Position numbers and translations under genes: made by a program. The notes below the pieces were generated by a model, which made no database searches, had not been told where the DNA came from, and saw only the letters and a program-made list of their open reading frames with translations. From positions 1 to 35,242 of the forward strand of contig CALXQC010000024.1 of NCBI GenBank assembly GCA_944390435.1: DNA of 35,242 nucleotides. The letters are read 5' to 3'. The first letter of the stretch is position 1, and each line of letters opens with the position of its first letter. Below, in pieces: positions 7,230 to 14,602 of the stretch. This stretch comes from an uncultured Clostridia bacterium (GTDB lineage Bacteria; Bacillota; Dehalobacteriia; UBA4068).

Positions 7230-8624
7230 ATGGATTTATCGCTGTTACCAAAAGTCGATCGGGTGATCCTCGCTCTGGAGGGCGAAGACTACAACAGCCT
7301 GCTGCTGGCGGAGAGCGCCAGGGAGGGAGTGGACCGGCTGCGCCGGCAGCTGCTCGCGGGCAAGTTCGCCGACGCCGGACGTGAGACCCTGCTGGAGCTG
7401 GCCTGCGCCCAGACCCGCGAGATCTACGGCGAGAAAACCACTTTTTCCTTGCGCCCGGTGATCAATGCCACCGGCGTGCCGCTGCATACCAATCTCGGCC
7501 GCGCCCCGCTGGCGGCAGAGGCGGTCGATACCATGGCGGCGGTAGCGCGCGGCTACTGCAATCTCGAGCTGTCGCTGGCCACCGGCAAGCGCGGCAGCCG
7601 CTACAACCATGTGGCGGAGCTGCTGACCACGCTGACCGGCGCCGAGGATGCGATGGTGGTCAATAATAATGCCGCCGCGGTGCTGCTGGTGCTGGATACC
7701 CTGGCCAAAGGCGGCGAGGCGATCGTCTCGCGCGGCCAGCTGGTGGAGATCGGCGAGAGCTTCCGTATTCCCGATATTATGAAGAAAAGCGGCGCCGAGC
7801 TGGTCGAGGTCGGCGCGACTAATAAAACGCGGCTCAGCGATTATCAAAACGCCGTCACCGAGCGCACGCAAATGATTATGCAGGTGCATCCGAGCAATTT
7901 TAAGGTGATCGGCTTCCATGAGAGCGTCCCCACCGCCGAGCTGGTAGCGCTGGCCAAGCCGCTGGGCATTCCGGTGATGGGCGATCTCGGCGCCGGCTGC
8001 CTCTATCCCCTGGCCGAGCAGGGCGTCGGCGAGGAACCGCTGGTCTCGCGCGTAGTGGCGACCGGCGTCGATATAGTCACCTGCTCCGGTGATAAGCTGC
8101 TGGGCGGGCCGCAGGCCGGCATCATTCTCGGCCGGCGCGAATATATCGCCAAGATCAAGAAAAATCCGCTGACCCGCGCGCTGCGCGTTGATAAATGCAC
8201 CCTGGCCGCGCTGGAGGCCACCCTGCGCATCTACCGCCGCGGCGAGGAGCAGCGCCTGGTGCCGGTGGTCTCGATGCTGACCGCGCCGCTCGAGGAGCTG
8301 CAGGCCAAGGCCGAACGCCTGGCCCAGCTGCTGGAAGAGGCGGATCCGCAGCATCGCCTGTATACCCTGCGGCTGCGCGAGGGCTGCTCGGAATCCGGCG
8401 GTGGTTCGCTGCCCGGGGTGGAGCTGCCCACCTGCCTGGTGGAACTGACTCCGCTGACCGCCAGTGCCCAGGAGCTGATGGCGCAGCTGCGCAACGGCAG
8501 CTGTCCGCTGCTGGCCTATATCCGCGCGGCTAAGCTGCTCTATGCTCCGCGGACGATCAGCGAGGCTGATCTGGCCGCCGCTGCCCGCGCTACCGCCGAA
8601 CAGGCCGCCCGGCTGCTGCGCTAG
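7230..8624 (+). CDS. selA: L-seryl-tRNA(Sec) selenium transferase
   Basis: SelA uses pyridoxal phosphate to turn seryl-tRNA(Sec) into selenocysteinyl-tRNA(Sec) with selenophosphate. The 464-residue length is standard. Conserved blocks include NATGVPLHTNLGRAPL (79-94), a VVNNNAAAVLL segment (143-153), and TCSGDKLLGGPQAG with the cofactor lysine K289. GAAGGAGG precedes the ATG. selB follows 47 bases later, so the two form the usual selenocysteine insertion unit. selD and the selC tRNA are not in this window, and no gene here carries an obvious in-frame UGA. Confidence 0.97.
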   Translation: MDLSLLPKVDRVILALEGEDYNSLLLAESAREGVDRLRRQLLAGKFADAGRETLLELACAQTREIYGEKTTFSLRPVINATGVPLHTNLGRAPLAAEAVDTMAAVARGYCNLELSLATGKRGSRYNHVAELLTTLTGAEDAMVVNNNAAAVLLVLDTLAKGGEAIVSRGQLVEIGESFRIPDIMKKSGAELVEVGATNKTRLSDYQNAVTERTQMIMQVHPSNFKVIGFHESVPTAELVALAKPLGIPVMGDLGAGCLYPLAEQGVGEEPLVSRVVATGVDIVTCSGDKLLGGPQAGIILGRREYIAKIKKNPLTRALRVDKCTLAALEATLRIYRRGEEQRLVPVVSMLTAPLEELQAKAERLAQLLEEADPQHRLYTLRLREGCSESGGGSLPGVELPTCLVELTPLTASAQELMAQLRNGSCPLLAYIRAAKLLYAPRTISEADLAAAARATAEQAARLLR

Positions 8625-8671
8625 GCAGGCGGCTGCGGCGCTGGATTAGAAAAACAGTCAGAGGTAAGCAG

Positions 8672-10603
8672 ATGAGCGAAAACACTCCTTTTATCGACCC
8701 CCGTCATATCATTGTCGGCACTGCCGGCCATGTCGATCACGGCAAGACCGAGCTGACCGCCGTGCTGACCGGCATCAATACCGACCGTCTGCCGGAGGAA
8801 AAAAAGCGCGGCATGACCATCGTCCCCGGTTTTGTGCCGCTGATGCTGCCCAACGGTCTGCGTCTGGGACTGATCGATGTGCCAGGGCATGAAAAATTCG
8901 TCAAAAATATGCTCGCCGGCGTCGCCGGTATCGATATGGTGATGCTGGTGGTCGCCGCCGACGAGGGCGTGATGCCGCAGACCATCGAGCATTTGCATAT
9001 TCTTCATCTGCTGGGCATCGATAAGGGCGTGGCGGTGATCACCAAGGCCGATCTGGTTGATGAGGAATGGCTGGAGATGATCGAGGAGCAGGTGCGGGAG
9101 ACCCTGGCGCCGACCACGCTCAAGGACGCGCCGGTTATCGTTACCTCCGCTTATACCGGACAGGGCATCGAGGAACTCAAGCAATGCCTGATGCAGATCG
9201 CCGAGCAGGTGCAGCGCAAGCCGATTTCCGGCCATGCGCGGCTGCCGATCGACCGCGTTTTCAGCAAGACCGGCTTCGGCACGGTGATCACCGGCACCCT
9301 GTGGAGCGGCACCTTAAGCGAGGGGCAGAAGGTGGAGCTGTGGCCGGCCGGACGCGAGGCCCGTATCCGCAGCATCCAGGTGCATAATGAGAAGGTGGAG
9401 CGCGCCCTGGCCGGACAGCGCACCGCGGTCAATCTCTCCGGCGTCGAGTCGCAGGATTCGCCGCGCGGCGGCTGGCTGGCGGAGCCGTCACTGCTGCGCG
9501 AGACCTTCCGGCTCGATATTTCCCTGCGGCTGCTCGAGGGCGTCAAGCCGCTGGCGCAGCGGGCGCGGCTGCGCGTGCATCACGGCACCTCGGAGGTGCT
9601 GGCGCGCGCTAATCTGCTCGACCGCGAGGAATTAGCGCCCGGCGGCGAGTGCTTCTGCCAGCTGGAGCTGGAGAGTCCGCTGCCGCCTTTGGTAGGCGAC
9701 CGGCTGATCTTCCGCTCTTATTCGCCGATGGTCACTATCGGCGGCGGCACGGTGCTGGACATCGCTCCGCCGCGGCATAAGCGCTATCAGCAGGAGGTAT
9801 TGGCCGCGCTGGAGGCGCGTACCCAGGGCAGCGGCAGCGATTTGCTGGCTGATCTGCTGATGAAGGAGGCCAAGCCCTTCAATCTCAGCGCCGCCGCCAA
9901 ATTAGCCCAGGCTCCACGGGAGGAAACCGCCGCCATGCTCGCCGAGCTGACCGGGCAGGGGCGGCTGCTGGAGCTGTCGATCGACGGCGAACAGGTGTGG
10001 ATCGCTGCTGAGGCGATGGCCGATAAGCTCTATCTGCTGCGCGGCCAGCTGGCGGAATTCCATCAGCAGCATCCGCTGCGCAGCGGCTATCCCCTGGCCG
10101 AGCTGCGCGCCCAGCTCTTTCCCGGCTTCAGCGTCAAGCAGATGAACGCCCTGCTGGCTTATTGGCAGGAGCAGGGTGAGCTGGCGCTGCACGGGGTGAC
10201 GGTGGCCCTGCCGGAGCATCAGCCTCAGCCCGATCAGCAGCAGGCGGAGCTGATCGCCCGGATCGAGGCGGCCTATGCTGCGGAGCTTTTCAGCCCGCCG
10301 CTATGGGATGAGCTGACCGTTTCCCTGGGGCTTAAGGAAGCGGCAGCCGGAGAATATCTGGCCTATCTGCTCGATCAGGGCCGCTTAGTCAAGGGCGGAG
10401 ACTATTTCTTTGCCAGCGAGGCTCCGCAGGAGGCGCTGCGGCGGATGCGAGCGGCTAATCAGGAAGATGGCTTTGCTGCCGGCGATATCCGCGAGCTGCT
10501 GGGCACCACGCGCAAATATGCGCTGTCGCTGCTGGAATATATGGATGCCCATAAGCTGACCATCCGCGTCGGCGATAAGCGCTTCTGCGGCAAGGAAGCA
10601 TAA
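8672..10603 (+). CDS. selB: Selenocysteine-specific elongation factor SelB
   Basis: SelB is the GTPase that brings selenocysteinyl-tRNA to UGA codons marked by a SECIS hairpin. The 643 residues begin with an EF-Tu-like GTPase: G1 GHVDHGKT (19-26), switch region KKRGMTI (44-50), G3 DVPGH (69-73) and G4 TKAD (124-127). Two beta-barrel domains follow, then a long C-terminal part expected to be the winged-helix repeats that bind the SECIS RNA. The switch I region reads GMTIVPGF where many homologues have GITI. An AGAGGT ribosome binding site precedes the ATG. No clear T-run terminator follows; a 14-base palindrome at 10610-10623 lies just after the stop. Confidence 0.96.
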   Translation: MSENTPFIDPRHIIVGTAGHVDHGKTELTAVLTGINTDRLPEEKKRGMTIVPGFVPLMLPNGLRLGLIDVPGHEKFVKNMLAGVAGIDMVMLVVAADEGVMPQTIEHLHILHLLGIDKGVAVITKADLVDEEWLEMIEEQVRETLAPTTLKDAPVIVTSAYTGQGIEELKQCLMQIAEQVQRKPISGHARLPIDRVFSKTGFGTVITGTLWSGTLSEGQKVELWPAGREARIRSIQVHNEKVERALAGQRTAVNLSGVESQDSPRGGWLAEPSLLRETFRLDISLRLLEGVKPLAQRARLRVHHGTSEVLARANLLDREELAPGGECFCQLELESPLPPLVGDRLIFRSYSPMVTIGGGTVLDIAPPRHKRYQQEVLAALEARTQGSGSDLLADLLMKEAKPFNLSAAAKLAQAPREETAAMLAELTGQGRLLELSIDGEQVWIAAEAMADKLYLLRGQLAEFHQQHPLRSGYPLAELRAQLFPGFSVKQMNALLAYWQEQGELALHGVTVALPEHQPQPDQQQAELIARIEAAYAAELFSPPLWDELTVSLGLKEAAAGEYLAYLLDQGRLVKGGDYFFASEAPQEALRRMRAANQEDGFAAGDIRELLGTTRKYALSLLEYMDAHKLTIRVGDKRFCGKEA

Positions 10604-10737
10604 GCACAAGCCGCCCGGGCGGCGGTTCGGCTGTAACGCCGCCGCTAGGCAGCGCGCCTGCCCGTCTGCACCAGCCGCAGCAAAAAGGGCTTGATTGGGC
10701 AGATCAAACGAAGGCAAAAAGCTAAGGAGGGTTAACT
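10604..10737. other. Intergenic hairpin-rich stretch after selB
   Basis: It holds a perfect 14-base palindrome (GCCGCCCGGGCGGC, 10610-10623) and further G+C-rich pairing up to about 10700. I checked it for a selC tRNA because of its place after selB and found no acceptor/T-arm arrangement. The end carries the AAGGAGGG ribosome binding site of the lipoprotein gene. Confidence 0.4.
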
Positions 10738-11616
10738 ATGCGAGGGAATTGGCGCAGAGTACTGTTAGCGGCGGTAGCTGCCGGAGCGCTGTGCCTGCTG
10801 GCAGCTTGCACTCAGGTGCAGGAGCCGGAGAGCGGCCAGCCGGATGACGGGCAGGAGCTGACGCAGGCAGAGCCGGGGGATGATGCCGCTTCGCTGCTTG
10901 CCGAGTGGTTCAATGACGACTGGCGGGAGGATTTCCCCCCGCAGCAGCCGGACGGAGAGAACCTGGTTTATGGCGACCTGGTGCATAAAGAAAATATCAC
11001 CATGCAGGTAGAGGGCAGCGATTTCTCCGTGGCTGAGCTTCAGCGCATTATCCGCGATTATCTGGAGCTTTACGGCAGCCTGTGGCTGGAGGCTTCGGCG
11101 CAGCAGCCTGACGCTTCAGCAGCAATCACCGGCTTCCAGGTGACCGGCGAGCCGCAGATTATCTTCATGACCCCTACCGGCGAAATACCGGTTATTTTTG
11201 AGTGCCGCATGGATTATGCTTTAGCAGGCGTCAAGTCCGATTCGCCGATTTATGCCGGCAGCGGGCGGGAAGATTATCCGGAGGCCGGCTGGTACAGCCC
11301 CACTGCCAATGCGCTGTTCCAGATCGACGGGCAGGGCGTGTTAACTTACCTGACCGGCTTTACCGACTCTTGGTTCGGCGTCGGCAAGCAGGGAGTGATC
11401 CCTATCGGCGCGATTAATGAAGCGCATGCCCTCTATCAGCAGGATGACGCCGCAGCGCCGCAGATTGTCAGCGAGAAATGGAGCATTGTTGAGGAAGCCT
11501 GGGAGCGCTGCGTTTACCGCGGCGAGGCGGTGCTGCTGGAAGACGGCGCGCCGGTCACGATCAACTGCGACTATGTTTTTGAGCAAGGAAAGCTGGTTGA
11601 TTTCGACTATTTCTAA
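10738..11616 (+). CDS. Putative lipoprotein of unknown function
   Basis: I do not recognise this 292-residue protein. The N-terminus is a lipoprotein signal: MRGNWRR, a hydrophobic core, then the lipobox LLAAC with the acylated cysteine at residue 24. After this comes an acidic, glutamine- and proline-rich linker of about 40 residues. The mature part is a mixed alpha/beta sequence rich in aromatic residues, with no metal or catalytic motif I can name. It should sit on the outer face of the membrane. AAGGAGGG precedes the ATG. It stands between selB and the SRP RNA gene with no clear operon partner. Confidence 0.8.
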   Translation: MRGNWRRVLLAAVAAGALCLLAACTQVQEPESGQPDDGQELTQAEPGDDAASLLAEWFNDDWREDFPPQQPDGENLVYGDLVHKENITMQVEGSDFSVAELQRIIRDYLELYGSLWLEASAQQPDASAAITGFQVTGEPQIIFMTPTGEIPVIFECRMDYALAGVKSDSPIYAGSGREDYPEAGWYSPTANALFQIDGQGVLTYLTGFTDSWFGVGKQGVIPIGAINEAHALYQQDDAAAPQIVSEKWSIVEEAWERCVYRGEAVLLEDGAPVTINCDYVFEQGKLVDFDYF

Positions 11617-11687
11617 GCAATGGCTGCGGCGGTTTTGTTGCGCGGCGGCAAGCTTCGGGCTTTGCTTTTCATCAGCAAAACTTTTGC

Positions 11688-11716
11688 TTGTATCCGCTGC
11701 TGTTTTCTGTTACAAT
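11688..11716 (+). promoter_or_regulatory. Predicted promoter of the SRP RNA gene (TTGTAT-N17-TACAAT)
   Basis: TTGTAT (11688-11693) and TACAAT (11711-11716) lie 17 bases apart. A start near 11723 lies about 20 bases before the predicted mature 5' end, so short 5' trimming would be needed. Confidence 0.65.
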
Positions 11717-11741
11717 AGAAGCTACCCTTTTGTTAGCAAGT

Positions 11742-12013
11742 TTGCCGCGTGTGGCGGGGCGGTAGCGGCGCCCTGTAACCTTCAATCCGCTACAGGAGGG
11801 CCGATAAACCGTATTGAGGATATTTCCTGTGAGGCAGCCCCGGATAAGCGGTGTCGAAGGCCGGGTCCTGCGCGGCGGGCACCTGTGAACCTCGTCAGGT
11901 CCGGAAGGAAGCAGCGATAAGCAGATCTGTCCGGGCGCCGCGGGTTTGCCTGGCTGGAGCTGGCTGTTCGGAAAGCGCTCGGAGGTTAATATTCGAAGAC
12001 GGCTGCGCGGCAA
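11742..12013 (+). ncRNA. ffs: Signal recognition particle RNA, long Bacillus/Clostridium type
   Basis: This is the RNA scaffold of the signal recognition particle, which with Ffh targets nascent membrane proteins. The S-domain core is unmistakable: GTCAGGTCC-GGAA-GGAAGCAGC with the GNAR tetraloop and the asymmetric loop near 11895-11920. The 5' part (11755-11805) has the Alu-domain signature of long Firmicute SRP RNAs, with GGGCGGTAGC, CCCTGTAAC and AATCCGCT. The 5' end TTGCCGCGTG pairs with the 3' end GCTGCGCGGCAA, closing helix 5 and giving about 272 bases. End positions are estimated from this pairing. A promoter lies upstream and a terminator directly downstream. Confidence 0.93.
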
Positions 12014-12015
12014 AT

Positions 12016-12049
12016 AAAAAACCACTCTTCTTATGAAGAGTGGTTTTTT
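12016..12049. terminator. Bidirectional terminator of SRP RNA and the iron-sulfur protein gene
   Basis: A perfect stem (AAAAACCACTCTTC and its complement around the loop TTAT at 12031-12034) ends in six Ts on the plus strand and a run of Ts on the minus strand. It serves the SRP RNA and also the convergent gene whose stop is at 12079. Confidence 0.9.
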
Positions 12050-12078
12050 GCATCTCCGGCAGGCTCATGCGCCGCCGC

Positions 12079-12963
12079 TTATTGGCCGTCATAATCATCG
12101 AGGCCTTTCGGCACGCCGGTCTGGCAGGGGACATTGCCCTGGCAGAGACCGCAGCCGAAGGGGCCGTCGGCATTGAGGGCATTGCTGTCGATATAACTGC
12201 GCTTGAAATCCTGGATATATTCCCAGCAGAGATCCTTGTTGTGCCCCTCTTTGCCGATCGCTCCGGCCGGACAGGCCTTGATGCAGGAATCGCATTTGCC
12301 GGTGCGGTAGAAGAGGCACCAATAATGATAATCCTTGTAGGGGCGCGGGTCAGCCGGCAGCTTGGTCTCCAAGATCAGCGTGGTAAAACGGACCGCTTTG
12401 CCCAGGCGGGTGATCATGCCGTCGCAGAGGCCCCAGGTGCCCAGTCCGGCGATATAAGCGCTGTGGCGGTGCGACCAGTTGCAGGAGAGGCCGAATCGCT
12501 CCGACTGCCTCCAGCCCCATTGCGGGGACATATCCGGCGCTACGGCACGGATACCCGCCTTGGCCAGACGCTCAATGATATGGCCGCACAGCTCGCCTTC
12601 AACTTTTTCAAAGCAGTTGCGGGCATAAAGCCAGCGGAAATTAGGGGCTTTTTTCTGTCCTCGCTGCAATTCACGGGTGCGGTCATCACTGGCAAAGACG
12701 ATCGAGAGCACGGTCAGATCTTTATCTGCTGCTTGGGCGTCGGGGTAGAATTTTTTGTAGGCTTCAGCCGGCGTCCAGAAGAAATCGCCGATTTCTTTTT
12801 TGTAGTAGGGATAGAGCGGGTCGTCTCCCGCGGCAAAGCCGCAGTCGACCCGGGCCCAGATCTTCTCCTCCGGATGGCCGATCGCGCCGAAATTATTGCT
12901 CTTGGTCTCAGCGAAGGATTCTTGTACTATCTCCCGGATAGCAGTTTTGTCGATAATTGTCAT
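12079..12963 (-). CDS. Double [4Fe-4S] cluster protein, QueG/reductive-dehalogenase-like
   Basis: The 294-residue protein is related to the iron-sulfur part of epoxyqueuosine reductase and reductive dehalogenases. One cluster motif is C224-x2-C227-x3-C231-P in CDSCIKACPAGAI; C246 and the C271-x2-C274-x5-C280 set in CGLCQGNVPC complete the pair. An AGLGTWGLCDGMIT segment matches the conserved loop of this superfamily. At 294 residues it is shorter than true QueG and lacks its C-terminal repeats, so a queuosine role is doubtful. A GGAGGT ribosome binding site supports the ATG at 12963, and the upstream ATG at 12978 would overlap that site. The physiological reaction is unknown. Confidence 0.82.
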   Translation of the reverse strand: MTIIDKTAIREIVQESFAETKSNNFGAIGHPEEKIWARVDCGFAAGDDPLYPYYKKEIGDFFWTPAEAYKKFYPDAQAADKDLTVLSIVFASDDRTRELQRGQKKAPNFRWLYARNCFEKVEGELCGHIIERLAKAGIRAVAPDMSPQWGWRQSERFGLSCNWSHRHSAYIAGLGTWGLCDGMITRLGKAVRFTTLILETKLPADPRPYKDYHYWCLFYRTGKCDSCIKACPAGAIGKEGHNKDLCWEYIQDFKRSYIDSNALNADGPFGCGLCQGNVPCQTGVPKGLDDYDGQ

Positions 12964-13057
12964 GTTAGCCACCTCCAATAGGCTGATAGTTGTTGCTATT
13001 TAAGCAGCCCCGGCGTCAGACGCCAGGGCCGGATAAATTTATCGGTATTGACTGCGC

Positions 13058-14239
13058 TTAGCCGAGCGAGGCGAACAGCTCGCCCAGGCGTTGGCAAGCA
13101 GCGGTGATCTTCTCCACATTGCTGCTGGAGTAGTTGAGCCGCAGGCAGTCGAGGCCTTCATCCTCATTGATAAAGAAGGGCTGGCCGGGGACGAAAGCCA
13201 CCTTGTACTCGCTGACCGCGCGCTTGTTCAGCTCGATGGTATTGCAGCCGGGGATGCGCGCCCAGACGAATAAGCCGCCGTCGGGACGGGTATATTCGCA
13301 GTTAGCGGGGAAGTATTGCCGGATGCCGCGCTCCATGGCGGCGAAACGCTCGGCATAGATTTTGCCGACCTTTTGCAGATGCGCCGGCAGCAGGCCCTGG
13401 CGGAGAAACTCGGCGCAGATCGCCTGCGGCAGGGTGGCGGTATGGGTATCCGCGCCCTGCTTGACCAGCTCCAGTTTCTGCACCCATTCTTCCTTGGCGG
13501 TCACCGCGCCGACGCGCAGGCCGGGAGCGATGGTCTTGGAGAAGGAATTGAGCATGATGACATTGCCGCTCTCATCAAAGCTCTTGATCGGCGGCAGCGG
13601 CTCACCGCGGAAACGGACGTCGCCGTAGGGATCGTCCTCCAGCACCACCATATCATAGCGCGCCGCCAGCTCGGCGATGGCCTGACGCCGCGGCAGGCTG
13701 AGGCTGCGGCCGGTCGGATTCTGGAAGGTGGGGATGGTGTAGAGCAGCTTGGGATGATGCCGCTTGATCTTCTCTTCCAGATCCTCGATGATGATGCCCT
13801 CCTCGTCCATTGCTACGCCGACGATATTGGCGTCCATTTTCCGCAGCACATTGATGGTGTTGAGGAAGGTCGGGCTTTCGATCAGCACCGTGTCGCCCGG
13901 GTCGATAAAAACATCAAAGACCAGGTAAATCCCCTGTCCCGAGCCGGTCATTATGATGGTGTTCTCCACCTGCGCCTCCACGCCCTTGGGCCGCACCAAA
14001 TGCTCCAGATAGGCCTCGCGCAGCGGCAGATAGCCGCTGGTCAGCCCGTAGTCGAGCATCGCCACGCCGTGATCGCGCAGCAGGCAGTCGCTGATTTCGC
14101 GCACCTTATCCAGCGGATAGCCCTCCGCTGCCGGACTGCCGCCGCCCAGGGAGATGATCTCCGGGTCGGCCATCATCTTGAAGATCTCGCGGATCACGCT
14201 GCCCTTGACCCGGGACAAGCGCTGCGAATATTGCACCAT
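13058..14239 (-). CDS. PLP-dependent aminotransferase, class I fold (2-aminoadipate/aromatic type)
   Basis: The 393-residue enzyme is a fold-type I aminotransferase close to the LysN/MocR-catalytic-domain group that handles 2-aminoadipate, aromatic or branched-chain amino acids. Landmarks are ISLGGGSPAAEGYP near residue 30, the TGSGQGIYL segment near 97, TIPTFQNPTG with the cofactor-contacting asparagine, LEDDPYGDVRF, and SFSKTIAPGLRVG with the Schiff-base lysine near residue 230. No N-terminal GntR DNA-binding domain is present, so it is an enzyme and not a MocR regulator. GAGGAGG precedes the ATG and a TTGCAT/TATAAT promoter lies about 100 bases upstream. The true substrate is open. Confidence 0.92.
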   Translation of the reverse strand: MVQYSQRLSRVKGSVIREIFKMMADPEIISLGGGSPAAEGYPLDKVREISDCLLRDHGVAMLDYGLTSGYLPLREAYLEHLVRPKGVEAQVENTIIMTGSGQGIYLVFDVFIDPGDTVLIESPTFLNTINVLRKMDANIVGVAMDEEGIIIEDLEEKIKRHHPKLLYTIPTFQNPTGRSLSLPRRQAIAELAARYDMVVLEDDPYGDVRFRGEPLPPIKSFDESGNVIMLNSFSKTIAPGLRVGAVTAKEEWVQKLELVKQGADTHTATLPQAICAEFLRQGLLPAHLQKVGKIYAERFAAMERGIRQYFPANCEYTRPDGGLFVWARIPGCNTIELNKRAVSEYKVAFVPGQPFFINEDEGLDCLRLNYSSSNVEKITAACQRLGELFASLG

Positions 14240-14340
14240 AGTTCGCCGCCTCCTCGCCGTCCGCCGCCTGCCGTCCGCCGCCGCGGAACCGCCGCGCCAG
14301 CTAAGCCGGTATGCTGACAGGAAAATATTTGATAGAACAT

Positions 14341-14369
14341 ATTATAGAACAAAGCGCCGTTCGATGCAA
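14341..14369 (-). promoter_or_regulatory. Predicted promoter of the aminotransferase gene (TTGCAT-N17-TATAAT)
   Basis: On the minus strand TTGCAT (14364-14369) and a perfect TATAAT (14341-14346) are 17 bases apart. The transcript would start about 95 bases before the ATG. Confidence 0.68.
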
Positions 14370-14401
14370 TAAATAAATCTGTGGCGCAAATGAAAAAGCT
14401 A

Positions 14402-14410
14402 TGATATAAT
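14402..14410 (+). promoter_or_regulatory. Extended -10 promoter of the UPF0182 gene
   Basis: TGATATAAT is an extended -10 element (TG-N-TATAAT). The -35 region at the right distance (near 14382) is a poor match, as is usual for extended -10 promoters. A start near 14417 leaves a leader of about 186 bases. Confidence 0.55.
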
Positions 14411-14438
14411 AATGAAGTTATCATTAAAATGTATACTC

Positions 14439-14555
14439 GGCCTTTCCGGCGGTTCGCCGCCGCAGGCCTTGGCCGGCAGCCCCGGCATCCCGGGCGGACC
14501 GCGGACAGATCCGCGGCCAACGAGCGCTCCGGACGGGTAAGCGCGGAGGCAAGGC
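14439..14555 (+). ncRNA. Structured leader of the UPF0182 mRNA, no known riboswitch recognised
   Basis: The leader folds by eye into consecutive hairpins. The first has an outer stem 14439-14443/14464-14468 and an inner stem 14448-14452/14457-14461 capped by TTCG. Another perfect 7-bp hairpin pairs 14499-14505 with 14510-14516. A GCGCT/AGCGC stem and a GGAG/CTCC stem lie near 14523-14556. It could be a regulatory RNA or merely GC-rich leader. I could not match it to a riboswitch class I know. Confidence 0.35.
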
Positions 14556-14602
14556 TCCCCGCCCGCAGCGCCCTGCCAGAGTTTAAGAAAGGAGCAATTG
14601 TT

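Larger units (their letters stand above)
14240..14602. other. Divergent control region and leader of the UPF0182 gene
   Basis: The AT-rich centre (14325-14430) carries back-to-back promoters for the aminotransferase (minus) and the UPF0182 gene (plus). A short palindrome, TAATGA (14410-14415) with TCATTA (14421-14426), begins at the last base of the plus-strand -10. The rest is the GC-rich leader described separately. An ATG at 14429 opens an in-frame extension through this leader, but it lacks a ribosome binding site and its translation is unlike a protein. Confidence 0.55.

Noticed and set aside
10604-10737. Possible selC tRNA after selB
   Set aside because: A GGTTCGG word suggested a T-loop, but no acceptor stem, long variable arm or UCA anticodon arrangement could be assembled.
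14429-14602. N-terminal extension of the UPF0182 protein from ATG 14429
   Set aside because: It has no ribosome binding site and an arginine/proline/alanine-rich translation unlike the family, while AAGGAG stands before the TTG at 14603.
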